The notes below the pieces were generated by a model. It had not been told where the DNA came from. It did no database searches and worked only from the letters and a program-made list of their open reading frames with translations. Of a stretch of DNA of 52,869 nt, positions 44,577 through 52,700 are shown piece after piece. Each line of letters begins with the position of its first letter. Within the stretch, counting starts at the first letter, position 1. Source of the stretch: Dictyobacter arantiisoli (GTDB taxonomy: Bacteria; Chloroflexota; Ktedonobacteria; Ktedonobacterales; Ktedonobacteraceae); assembly GCF_008326305.1 (NCBI RefSeq), contig NZ_BIXY01000049.1:1-52869 (forward strand), written 5' to 3'. A program made the translations under genes and the position numbers.

Positions 44577-45029
44577 ATGTTGGAAACGCTGAGTTTATTC
44601 CTCGGTATCTGGCTGTTGTTTCTCTTGCTCGCGATTTACTACCTGTCACAATCTCCAGATGGCAGTGTTGGACGTTTACGTGAATCGGTGAGTGAGCACC
44701 TCTCAGCTGAGAGTCGAGCCAAGGCCCTTATGCGCGAGATGCTCTCCGAGAATCAATATCAGCAACTGATCAAGTTCGGATACCTTGAAGTACCGAGTCC
44801 GACAATCGATAGTCGCGTCTATCGCATTCCAGGTGGAGGTGGTCTGGTAAAGGTGTACGAACGCGGCTGCGCAGTAATGGAGCTATGCTTACAGCCCGCT
44901 GAGCCACTTCCTGATGGCGATGTAGTGGTTCTGCATAAGTTGATGATTGAGGCCAACGAGCAAGAGTATTTGCAAAAGGCGAATCATTTTGCCCCTGGTA
45001 TAATTTCACTGCGTTGCCAACATCTGTAA
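44577..45029 (+). CDS. small membrane-anchored protein, unknown
   Basis: A 150-residue protein with one N-terminal TM helix (about 5-24, SLFLGIWLLFLLLAIYYL), then ALMREMLSENQYQQL and a compact folded domain (VPSPTIDSRVYRIPGGGGLVKVYE, MELCLQPAEPLPDGDVVVLHKLM). No function recognised. The RBS is GGAGTAGAGG, about 7 bases upstream. Confidence 0.6.
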   Translation: MLETLSLFLGIWLLFLLLAIYYLSQSPDGSVGRLRESVSEHLSAESRAKALMREMLSENQYQQLIKFGYLEVPSPTIDSRVYRIPGGGGLVKVYERGCAVMELCLQPAEPLPDGDVVVLHKLMIEANEQEYLQKANHFAPGIISLRCQHL

Positions 45030-45180
45030 AAAAATTCTTATGCAAGCTACGGCGCCTGGTCTGAGCTCTGTGTATATAATCTGTTAGGCCGCATGCAGGA
45101 TGATTTCTCTGATGTCATCTCATGTGGCCCTGTCTATTTTTGGATCTGTATGTGATGTCAATGGAGAAATAAAAACAGCA

Positions 45181-45209
45181 TTGACTTATGCACCCAATTA
45201 TGTTAATTT
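45181..45209 (+). promoter_or_regulatory. promoter of the IS607 recombinase gene, probably leaderless
   Basis: TTGACT (45181-45186) and TAATTT (45204-45209) are 17 bp apart. The ATG at 45216 lies 6 bases after the -10, so the transcript would begin at or within a base or two of the start codon; no Shine-Dalgarno is present. Confidence 0.5.
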
Positions 45210-45215
45210 GTGTGC

Positions 45216-45824
45216 ATGTTAAACACATATAATATACAATCGTTTGGGAAACTTATCGGTAAGTCTACCAAAACATTACAGAAGTGGGATCGTGAGGGGA
45301 AGCTGGTTGCTCATCGGTCTCCACAATCTAATCGACGCTACTACACACACGATCAATACCTTGAGTATCGAGGATTGAAAGCGGCTGACAAAGGACAGAC
45401 CATCGTGTATGCCAGAGTATCAGGGGTTGCACAAAAGCCTGATTTGCTCAATCAGGTTGAGGCATTGAAAAGGTATTGCCTGGCGCATCATCTCAAAGTT
45501 GATGAGTGGTTACAGGATATCGGCAGTGGACTTAACTACAAGCGCAAGAACTTTAATTACCTGATGGAACAGGTTGAACTAGGCAATGTCAGGCGGATGG
45601 TGATTGCACATCGTGATCGTTTAGTGCGTTTTGGGTATAGCTACTTTGAGGCATTTTGTGGACGGCACAATTGTGAGATTGTGATAATCAATGGCGATAC
45701 ATTTTCACCTGAGCAGGAAATGGTTCAGGACTTGATCGCTATAACCACTGTATTCTCTGCAAGGCTTCATGGGCTTCGATCCTATAAGCGAGGGATTAAA
45801 GATGCTGCTTTGCACAAAGATTAG
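45216..45824 (+). CDS. IS607 family TnpA serine recombinase
   Basis: A 202-residue protein. The N-terminal MerR-like HTH (GKLIGKSTKTLQKWDREGKLVAHRS...RRYYT) precedes the serine resolvase core, with catalytic Ser in IVYARVSG and VIAHRDRLVRFGY carrying the conserved Arg residues. It is intact. ATG 45216 is preferred to GTG 45210 because alignment to the family starts there. Confidence 0.92.
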   Translation: MLNTYNIQSFGKLIGKSTKTLQKWDREGKLVAHRSPQSNRRYYTHDQYLEYRGLKAADKGQTIVYARVSGVAQKPDLLNQVEALKRYCLAHHLKVDEWLQDIGSGLNYKRKNFNYLMEQVELGNVRRMVIAHRDRLVRFGYSYFEAFCGRHNCEIVIINGDTFSPEQEMVQDLIAITTVFSARLHGLRSYKRGIKDAALHKD

Positions 45825-47043
45825 GCTTGAAGTCTCCGATCAAGATGCTGCAACGCTTGAATTTATGCAAGGAAAATGCCGTGGTCTTTACAATTGGTGG
45901 GTCATGCGGTTGCGCGATGGTGAAAAGTGGAATCTCTACGAAGCCAAAAAGAGCCTCCAAGAGAGCAAACAGCACGATCCTGAGTTACGACAGGTGTACG
46001 GCAAGCTCTTGCACGAAGTGTATTTTCGTCTTGACGGAGCGATGCAAGCCTTTTTCCGTCGCGTCAAGGCAGGTGAAACGCCGGGGTTTCCCAGAGTGCG
46101 ACCGCGGCATAGTTTCTTTACCCTGTGTTATCCAGCCATGTATATCAAAATTGAGGGGAAGGTGATAATTCTGCCTACGGGAGGAAAAGGCAAGAAGAAA
46201 CACTACCCCAACGTTCAAGCTCGATTTACCGAGGAACCGCCTCCAAATTTTAAAGAGGTTGCTATTAGTCGAGATGCCAGAGGAAACTACTCTGCCTCCT
46301 TTGTAGCTGAACAGCCAGAAGAGACCTGCAACACAGATGGTGTTGTTGCCTTTGATTTGGGCATCAAGACGCTGGCAACAGGCGTCAATACCGATGGTAC
46401 GTTTTATCACGTTGGCGGCTTCAAGGGGGGACAGTGGTATAACCGTCAACTCGATAAGATCCGCTCCAAGCGCGACAAATGTAAAAAGAAGTCGAGACGC
46501 TACAAGCATCTGAGTAAGGTGTATAAGCGCGTTTCGCAAAAGAAGCGCGATAAACAGAGGGATAGCCTCCATAAGGCATCCCACCTCGTTGCACGACGAA
46601 TGGTTGAGAGAACCGTCGTCGTGGGTAATCTTTCCCAGAGACAAATGGTCATGAAACAGCATGTCGAGCGCAAGAAGTATCTCAATCGAGCAGTTTTCAA
46701 CGATTGGGGGCTCTCCACCTTTATTGAGATGCTGAAATACAAATGTTCATTGTACGGGAAAGAGCTTCACTTTATAGATGAGCGCAACACTTCGAAAATG
46801 TGCAGCGGGTGTGAGCACCTTCAAGCTATGCCGCTGTGGAAACGGACGTATTGTTGCGTGGAATGTGGACTCGTCATGGATCGAGACGACAATTCTGCCG
46901 TGAACATCCTTACGAGGTTCCTTGCGGGGCTCCCGCCACACACTCCTATTGTGGAGTGCGGTGTATTGCAGGCGGATCAAAACAGCGTAGAAGTCAAAGA
47001 GGCTTCCTGTCCGGTTCAAGTGCAACAACTAAGTATGTTTTAA
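45802..47043 (+). CDS. TnpB RNA-guided nuclease of the IS607 element
   Basis: A 413-residue TnpB. The RuvC catalytic acids are present: Asp in VVAFDLGIKTLATG, Glu in FIDERNTSKMCSGC and Asp in VMDRDDNSAVNIL. The zinc finger is complete (CSGC...CCVEC). It lacks frameshifts and is probably active. ATG 45802 is inside the tnpA 3' end. TnpB normally works with an omega RNA covering the 3' part of its own gene and the element's right end. Confidence 0.93.
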   Translation: MLLCTKIRLEVSDQDAATLEFMQGKCRGLYNWWVMRLRDGEKWNLYEAKKSLQESKQHDPELRQVYGKLLHEVYFRLDGAMQAFFRRVKAGETPGFPRVRPRHSFFTLCYPAMYIKIEGKVIILPTGGKGKKKHYPNVQARFTEEPPPNFKEVAISRDARGNYSASFVAEQPEETCNTDGVVAFDLGIKTLATGVNTDGTFYHVGGFKGGQWYNRQLDKIRSKRDKCKKKSRRYKHLSKVYKRVSQKKRDKQRDSLHKASHLVARRMVERTVVVGNLSQRQMVMKQHVERKKYLNRAVFNDWGLSTFIEMLKYKCSLYGKELHFIDERNTSKMCSGCEHLQAMPLWKRTYCCVECGLVMDRDDNSAVNILTRFLAGLPPHTPIVECGVLQADQNSVEVKEASCPVQVQQLSMF

Positions 47044-47071
47044 CACATTTTAGAAAGCAGATGAGCCTAAG

Positions 47072-48664
47072 ATGACTACGGATGAACGAAGCCCACAGGA
47101 AATGTCTGATGTGAAGAGTACGCAGGAGAAGATTGCTGAATTGCATGCCTTGCGTACGGAAGCGTTACGCGGTGGCGGCGAGAAGCGCATTGCCACTCAA
47201 CATAAAAAGGGAAAATTGACGGCCCGTGAGCGTCTGGATCTCTTACTTGATCCAGGGAGCTTTAATGAACTGGATATGTTTGTGACGCATCGTGCCAGCG
47301 ATTTTGGTCTGGATGCACAACGTATTCCCGGCGATGGTGTGGTGACAGGTTATGGGAAGATCGATGGCCGTCTGGTCTATGTCTTTTCGCAGGACTTTAC
47401 GGTCTTTGGGGGATCACTCTCGGAGGCGCACGCGGAAAAGATTTGCAAGGTGATGGATCTGGCGATGCGCAACGGGGCACCTGTGCTGGGCTTAAACGAT
47501 TCTGGCGGCGCACGTATTCAGGAGGGTGTAGTTAGTCTGGGTGCGTATGCTGATATTTTCTTACGCAATACACTTGCCTCGGGAGTGGTGCCACAGATCT
47601 CAGCGATTATGGGACCCTGCGCGGGTGGCGCGGTCTATTCACCAGCAATCACCGACTTTATTTTTATGGTTGAAGAGACTAGCTATATGTTTGTGACCGG
47701 CCCAAATGTTCTGAAATCAGTCACCCATGAGGATGTCAGTTTCGAGGATCTGGGCGGCGCTCAGGTGCATAATGGTGTCAGTGGGGTGGCCCATTTTGCC
47801 TGTCCCGACGAACCTGCTTGCATGCGTATGATCCGCCAGCTCCTCAGTTATCTACCGTCTAATAATCTCGATGATCCTCCCCGCATCACGCCGACCGATG
47901 TGCCTGATCGGATCGCATCCTCGCTCAATCAAATTATTCCTGACCATCCTGGCAAGCCATACGATATGCAGGAAGTGATTCAACAGATTGTGGATGATGG
48001 CGTCTTCTTTGAGGTTCAGGAACGCTTTGCTCCCAATATCATTGTTGGCTTCGCACGGCTGAATGGTCGCTCGGTGGGTATCATCGCGCAGCAGCCGCGC
48101 TCCCTGGCGGGCGTCCTGGATATCAATGCCTCGGATAAGGCCGCACGCTTTGTACGCTTCTGCGATTGCTTCAATATCCCATTGATCACGCTAGAGGATG
48201 TCCCCGGCTTCTTACCTGGTGTAGGACAGGAACACGCGGGCATTATCCGCCACGGCGCGAAGCTACTCTATGCCTACTGTGAGGCCACGGTGCCCAAGAT
48301 TACGGTGATTACCCGCAAAGCCTACGGCGGTGCCTATGATGTCATGAGTAGCAAACACATTCGCGGCGATATCAATTATGCCTGGCCTACCGCTGAGATA
48401 GCCGTGATGGGTGCGGAAGGCGCGGTCAATATCCTTTTTAAGGATGAGATAGAACGGGCGGCTGATCCTGAATTGCGACGTAAAGAGTTGATTACCGAAT
48501 ACAATGTCAAATTTGCCAATCCCTATATCTCCGCCAGCCGAGGCTATATCGATGAGGTTATTGAGCCTGCCTATACACGCATCAAATTAATCAGCGCGCT
48601 GGAGATGCTCAAGAACAAGCGGGACACCAATCCTCCTAAGAAGCACGGCAACATTCCACTGTAA
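47072..48664 (+). CDS. pccB: acyl-CoA carboxylase beta subunit (propionyl-CoA carboxylase type)
   Basis: A 530-residue carboxyltransferase. [70 protein letters not shown] and [18 protein letters not shown] carry the oxyanion-hole glycines of both subdomains. It transfers CO2 from biotin to propionyl- or acetyl-CoA; with the mce gene at 7343 a propionate-methylmalonate route is plausible. No alpha (biotin carboxylase) subunit lies in the window. The start at 47072 has no clear RBS, possibly because IS607 inserted in front. Confidence 0.93.
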   Translation: MTTDERSPQEMSDVKSTQEKIAELHALRTEALRGGGEKRIATQHKKGKLTARERLDLLLDPGSFNELDMFVTHRASDFGLDAQRIPGDGVVTGYGKIDGRLVYVFSQDFTVFGGSLSEAHAEKICKVMDLAMRNGAPVLGLNDSGGARIQEGVVSLGAYADIFLRNTLASGVVPQISAIMGPCAGGAVYSPAITDFIFMVEETSYMFVTGPNVLKSVTHEDVSFEDLGGAQVHNGVSGVAHFACPDEPACMRMIRQLLSYLPSNNLDDPPRITPTDVPDRIASSLNQIIPDHPGKPYDMQEVIQQIVDDGVFFEVQERFAPNIIVGFARLNGRSVGIIAQQPRSLAGVLDINASDKAARFVRFCDCFNIPLITLEDVPGFLPGVGQEHAGIIRHGAKLLYAYCEATVPKITVITRKAYGGAYDVMSSKHIRGDINYAWPTAEIAVMGAEGAVNILFKDEIERAADPELRRKELITEYNVKFANPYISASRGYIDEVIEPAYTRIKLISALEMLKNKRDTNPPKKHGNIPL

Positions 48665-48750
48665 TAGCAGGCGTGAGATGAAGCTATACATTTGGTCGCC
48701 TGGCTATGCTGTAATTGAAACCACGCGTGCCCTTAATGCCCATTGCGTAA

Positions 48751-48788
48751 TGCTAGCAAGAGGTCACAATCTTGCTAGCACTTTTTTT
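48751..48788 (+). terminator. rho-independent terminator of the pccB gene
   Basis: TGCTAGCAAG (48751-48760) pairs exactly with CTTGCTAGCA (48771-48780), followed by CTTTTTTTG. Confidence 0.92.
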
Positions 48789-48822
48789 GCTGCTATGGCA
48801 GCATAAATCATAGAGAAGCCAC

Positions 48823-48852
48823 TTGCAATTGCTATCAAAGTTATGGTATGTT
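48823..48852 (+). promoter_or_regulatory. TetR gene promoter, probably leaderless
   Basis: TTGCAA (48823-48828) and TATGTT (48847-48852) are 18 bp apart; ATG 48859 is 6 bases further on. TGCAATT/AATTGCA arms flank the region. GAGCAAGCAA at 48861-48870 repeats half of the palindrome at 49497-49524. Confidence 0.5.
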
Positions 48853-48858
48853 AATTGC

Positions 48859-49479
48859 ATGAGCAAGCAACAAAACAAAACTGACCAATCAGAAGAACTG
48901 CAAATGACCAGGGAGCGCATTATTGCCGCTACCTCTAAGGTGTTGGCCGAAAAAGGATATGATGCGACAACCCTGCGTGAGATCTCGCGTGAGGCCCAAG
49001 CTGCGCCCGGACTGGTGCATTACTACTTCGGTGGTAAGGATCAGTTGCTGGTTGAGGTGTTGCAAGAAGCTGGTCAGCGTTTCAACCAGACGATGAAACT
49101 GCTCGTCCAGGAGGTGCCCGCCGACCAGGCGCTAGATGCTTTTCTGACAAAACTGTATGAGCGTGTTGGTCAGGAACCAAATGTGTATCGCCTGCGCTAC
49201 GAATCGTTCTCGCTTGGCTTACATAATCCACTCATCGAGCCGAAGGTGCGGGAACGGCTGGCACAGCGGCGCGAGGAGATTGGCTCTGTGATGGCGAAAG
49301 TATTGGAGTCTGATACAAAGGGTTCAGCTATCGATCCCAATACCCTGGCGTCTCTGCTGCTCCCTCTCTTTGATGGGCTGGCGTTGCAAAAGATCATGGA
49401 CCCTACCTTCGATCTCGATGCCTCCTATCAATTGCTCGCACGCATGTTGCACAGTTTACTTTCACATGCTGGAGAGTAG
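48859..49479 (+). CDS. TetR/AcrR family transcriptional regulator
   Basis: A 206-residue repressor. The HTH has RERIIAATSKVLAEKGYDATTLREISREA and GLVHYYFGGKDQLL (helix-turn-helix 3). The C-terminal ligand domain is helical. It probably controls itself and the cupin gene 75 bp downstream through the palindrome between them. ATG 48904 (MTRERII) is a shorter alternative start. Confidence 0.9.
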   Translation: MSKQQNKTDQSEELQMTRERIIAATSKVLAEKGYDATTLREISREAQAAPGLVHYYFGGKDQLLVEVLQEAGQRFNQTMKLLVQEVPADQALDAFLTKLYERVGQEPNVYRLRYESFSLGLHNPLIEPKVRERLAQRREEIGSVMAKVLESDTKGSAIDPNTLASLLLPLFDGLALQKIMDPTFDLDASYQLLARMLHSLLSHAGE

Positions 49480-49496
49480 ATACTTTTTTTATAAGT

Positions 49497-49524
49497 CTTA
49501 TTGCTTGCTCGAATAAGCAATAAG
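49497..49524 (+). promoter_or_regulatory. palindromic operator candidate upstream of the cupin gene
   Basis: CTTATTGCTT-N8-AAGCAATAAG with perfect 10-bp arms, 29 bp before the cupin ATG 49554 and just after the TetR gene. A copy of one half-site (GAGCAAGCAA) lies at the TetR gene start. Confidence 0.7.
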
Positions 49525-49553
49525 CATCGATGATTTGGAGAAAGGGAATTTTT

Positions 49554-50003
49554 ATGGATGTTGTGGTACTAAAGGCGGGAGAAGGACGTATTATTCCACT
49601 TGGTCCTATTTAGATGATCGTGCAGGAGGACGGGACGCATACGCGGAGAACATTGGGCATAGCCGAATTTACTATCCCTCCTCATGCTCCAACCCCACCT
49701 CTCCACGTGCATCATGCGCACGAAGAGGTTTTTAATATCCTTGAAGGCGAGTTGGAATTTATGGTTGGGACAGAAAAGCTGCGGGCCAGCCAGGGGGATT
49801 TCATTATGGTCCCCATTGGAGCCATCCATACGTTCGACAATCTAACTAACAAGCCTGCTCGTTTCCTGAACACATTTACACCTCCACTTTATATTGACTA
49901 CTTTGAGGAATTGAGCAAGCTGATGCAGGAATCTACACCCGCTGATCCCAGGCAAATGGTCGAGCTGATGGCCCGCTATCAAACAGAGGTTATTGTGTTG
50001 TAG
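49554..50003 (+). pseudogene. cupin-domain protein, interrupted by in-frame amber codon
   Basis: A frame from ATG 49554 reads MDVVVLKAGEGRIIPLGPI, meets TAG at 49611-49613, then continues in the same frame from ATG 49614 for 129 residues. The whole is typical of the small cupin family: EFTIPPHAPTPPLHVHHAHEEVFNILEGELEFMVG and GDFIMVPIGAIHTFDN carry the two cupin motifs with metal-binding His/Glu. GGAGAAAGGG precedes 49554. The TAG most simply comes from a CAG glutamine. Immediate restart at 49614 could still yield a cupin lacking the first strand, so loss of function is likely but not certain. Confidence 0.85.
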
Positions 50004-50234
50004 GCATTGCACGGAGCGCAGTGTAGGCCAATGCTCCCTTGCTCGTACGATTATCTCACCCCAACGCATCTCGAATGTCCCCAGCACCGATATTGAGGGA
50101 GGAATAGGGGAAATAGAGGAGCGGGAGAGCGCACCTCGGTTGCGACCTCGGCACGCACCTACACTTCTCCATCCTGATTCTCGGTATTTGAGCAGTATTG
50201 TGTGAAAAATGAGGCATTCTTTGCTTGTGGTGTC
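50004..50234. other. intergenic region, cupin to pgeF, nothing assigned
   Basis: 231 bp without a credible ORF, promoter or RNA structure. Confidence 0.4.
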
Positions 50235-51143
50235 TTATGCTTGCTCTGGTGTGAGGGCCATGATGACTACGAAGCGTCCGGTTTTGCCCTGTTCTTTGCG
50301 ATGTGAGAAGAATTGATCGGTATGGCAGCCGGTACAGATATCCATTGTTTCGATATGTTCTGGCAATACTCCAGCTTGTAGTAGTTGTTTGTGATTTGTG
50401 GCCTGCAGGTCAAGTCGCAAGCTGTTGCCGTTGGCCAGGGCCACACGCGAAAAGACGGCGGATGCCTGGACTAATGGACGGTATTCGGGCAGGGTCGGCT
50501 GGGTTGGAAAGTCTTGTCGGCCTAGAAAGATATCCTCGACCTCCTGGGAAACCTCATAGCAGCAAGGTCCGATGGCAGGCGCGATACCGGCATAAATATC
50601 CTCTGGTCGGCAACCAAAGCGTGTTTGCATCTCTTCAATGGTCGCCAGCACAATCCCGCGTGCGGTTCCACGCCATCCTCCATGGGCGATGCCAAAGACG
50701 CGTTTGACGGGATCATAGACGGTGATCGGGGTGCAGTCAGCGAAGGAGAGCGCCATGGCGATATCCTGTTCCTGGCTCAGCAAGGCATCTCCCTGATGGA
50801 TCGTCTCAGCCGTCCAGGGCTGCTCATAATAGGACATATTGGCCCAGTCGGTGCGCCATCCCGCGTGTCGATCAAGGGTAACCACATCAGCACCGTGAAT
50901 TTGCCATAAGGTGACGCTGGGAAGAGTCGACAGATCCAATGCCTGGAGTGCTAACTGGCGGTTCTGGATGGCGTTGGTAAAGCTATCTCCTCCTCCACGT
51001 GGAGGTGCAGAGGTATTCAGGCTGGCATAGGGAGCTTTGCTCACGCCGCCATGGCGGGTAAATACTCCATGGGTAAGTTCTGGAAAGGCCTGGTAGTGGC
51101 TAAATTGCAGATAATGGACGTTCTCGTAGTGTTGCTCGATCAA
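50235..51143 (-). CDS. pgeF: peptidoglycan editing factor PgeF (YfiH/multicopper polyphenol oxidase domain)
   Basis: A 302-residue protein. GVFTRHGGVSKAPYASLN, WQIHGADVV, ADCTPITVYDPVKRVFGIAHGGWRGTARGIV, AGIAPAIGPCCYEV and CTGCHTDQFFSHRKEQGKTGR are the PgeF hallmarks (zinc Cys/His ligands included). It hydrolyses misincorporated UDP-MurNAc-L-Ser and also cleaves purine nucleosides. It starts with TTG 51143, with AAAGGAG 6 bases upstream. Confidence 0.95.
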   Translation of the reverse strand: MIEQHYENVHYLQFSHYQAFPELTHGVFTRHGGVSKAPYASLNTSAPPRGGGDSFTNAIQNRQLALQALDLSTLPSVTLWQIHGADVVTLDRHAGWRTDWANMSYYEQPWTAETIHQGDALLSQEQDIAMALSFADCTPITVYDPVKRVFGIAHGGWRGTARGIVLATIEEMQTRFGCRPEDIYAGIAPAIGPCCYEVSQEVEDIFLGRQDFPTQPTLPEYRPLVQASAVFSRVALANGNSLRLDLQATNHKQLLQAGVLPEHIETMDICTGCHTDQFFSHRKEQGKTGRFVVIMALTPEQA

Positions 51144-51246
51144 AGCGGCTCCTTTGTTACAATCCCAATCCGTTTGGCTAAAAACGCTACCTTTATTGTA
51201 CCATCATAGCTGTTCCAATGGCTTTTCTGTGACAGATCTGCTACCC

Positions 51247-51279
51247 AAAAAGAACTAGCAGGCTCCAGCCCTGCTAGTT
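51247..51279 (-). terminator. terminator downstream of the LCP gene
   Basis: AACTAGCAGG (51253-51262) pairs exactly with CCTGCTAGTT (51270-51279). Read on the minus strand the stem is followed by CTTTTTGG. It lies 33 bp beyond the LCP stop at 51313. Confidence 0.85.
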
Positions 51280-51312
51280 GAATACATGGCCATTTAGGGC
51301 GTCTTGATGGTA

Positions 51313-52092
51313 TCAAGAGCCGTTGACTTTACAGCTCTGCGTGTTGCCAAGGTTGAAAATGCGGTTGATGACAGGCTGGATATTGTCACAATTTGAAATG
51401 ACGATATCCTGATCCGCGCCGGCTGAGGGATCATAAATGGTGGCGAGAGCGCCATAATTTTGATTACCAGTCCCAACGCCTAAGATGAGATGGTCAATGG
51501 GTTGGTTGAGGAGTGTGCGCCCATAATTGGCGAAGGCGAGCATTTCAGTCTCATTGAGATCTGTATAGATGCTTCCAGATACATCATTAAGAAGCTGGGT
51601 GAAATTTTCAATGATTGTAGAGGCATTGATTTTCAATTTGAGCGCTTCCAGCACCTGTTGTTGACGTTGGGTACGTCCAATATCTCCCACCAGATCAGAA
51701 TGGCGGGAGCGCACATATTCCAGGGCTTGCTGACCGGTAAGATGTTGCGGTCCAGGCGTTAGATGGAGGCGTTTATAGGCATAGGTATCCCCGGAGTTGC
51801 TGCCCTTGCCTGCATCATTGGGATAGGCATCATCGACAACAGAATGCTCAACATCAATATCGACACCGCCTAATGTATCAATGATTTTGGAGAAGCCATC
51901 CAGGCCCACCCAGGCATAGCGATCAATGGTGATGCTATAATCCTGTTCGATGGTATCGCGGGCAACACGTACCCCATCATCGAATTTATTTGTTTGTTGG
52001 ACCCCAAGCGAGAATGCTTGATCGATTTTATGCATGCCTATGCCATCCGGCACCGAAACCCAGGAGTCACGTGGAATGGAAACCATGGTCAC
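51313..52092 (-). pseudogene. LytR-CpsA-Psr (LCP) family protein, 5'-truncated
   Basis: The 259 codons left cover the catalytic LCP domain from MVSIPRDSW (the third strand) onward: IDQAFSLG, DGFSKIIDTLGGVDIDV, LTGQQALEYVRSRHSD, GDIGRTQRQQQVLEAL. LCP proteins attach polymers to peptidoglycan and need an N-terminal TM anchor plus about 60-90 residues before this point, both missing. The frame opens on GTG with no RBS and meets IS3 transposase sequence within a few bases upstream, so the gene was broken by a mobile element. It is a likely non-functional remnant. Confidence 0.8.
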
Positions 52093-52094
52093 CT

Positions 52095-52260
52095 TATTGG
52101 CAATGGAAAAAACAAGCCTTAGACAGATTCCTCACGCTGTTCTCAACACGGAGTTCTAGCCAGGAAAAAAGTGAGGAGGATCTCACGGCCACCTTGTATC
52201 AGCAGATTGGTCAGTTAAAAGTGGAGCTGGACTGGTTGAAAAAAGCCGTGCTTGATTGGT
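52095..52260 (+). mobile_element. IS3-family transposase OrfA remnant
   Basis: The plus strand from about 52095 reads YWQWKKQALDRFLTLFS, then LYQQIGQLKVELDWLKK, the C-terminal part of an IS3/IS150-type OrfA including its leucine-zipper-like tail. Homology fades after about 52260, and no OrfB follows, so only a ~165-bp fragment remains. Its left edge abuts the truncated LCP gene. Confidence 0.7.
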
Positions 52261-52510
52261 GGAGTAAGAGAGTTTGTAAAAATGCCTCATACGACCTCTC
52301 TTACTTTGTGTCTTTGTTTGTTTGTATGACCTTTCGCGAGAAGTTCATGTTGTGACAAGAGAAGTGACTAACCAGGATAAGGCTTTCAAGCAGGAAACTG
52401 CTCATAAGCAATCGCGTACTTTAGCGACCATGTGGCAGAATGACTCACCTACTCCAACAAATGAATGGAAAGAGGGAGCATGGGGAACGCCGATGCATCC
52501 GTAGGAGCCA

Positions 52511-52615
52511 CCCTTCACGGGTGGAGGGGCATTGCCATTGCGCCCCAAAGCCGCACCAGAGCAGGCAGGAAGGAGAGCCAGTGCGAGAGGATCGTGGCCC
52601 TCCACCCGTGAAGGG
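52511..52615. repeat. 18-bp inverted repeat with 69-base spacer
   Basis: CCCTTCACGGGTGGAGGG (52511-52528) is exactly complementary to 52598-52615. The spacer has no obvious gene. The repeat sits between the IS3 remnant and an IS4-like transposase and could be a MITE-like remnant. Confidence 0.65.
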
Positions 52616-52638
52616 CAATACCGCTTAAATAACGAGAA

Positions 52639-52700
52639 AAGGAAGTTTCTTTCTGGCATAATAAAAAAAACGTTACATAGATCCAGAAAGAAAATTCCTT
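52639..52700 (+). promoter_or_regulatory. hairpin ending at the transposase start codon
   Basis: AAGGAAGTTTCTTTCTGG (52639-52656) pairs with 52683-52700 at 17 of 18 positions, loop 26. The right arm ends at the base before ATG 52701. In RNA this would fold the initiation region into a stem, as in transposases that block readthrough translation. Confidence 0.6.

Larger units (their letters stand above)
45181..47043 (+). mobile_element. IS607-family element (TnpA serine recombinase + TnpB)
   Basis: Two overlapping genes (23-bp overlap) form the IS607 plan: a MerR-type serine recombinase and TnpB. IS607 elements lack terminal inverted repeats and create no target duplication, so ends cannot be fixed from one copy; the left boundary given is approximate and the right is placed at the TnpB stop. 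The element inserts between the 44577 gene and the acyl-CoA carboxylase gene, whose ATG is only 28 bp beyond the TnpB stop. Confidence 0.85.

Noticed and set aside
45985-46662. 225-residue minus-strand frame inside tnpB
   Set aside because: Antisense shadow; tnpB catalytic motifs are all in the plus frame.
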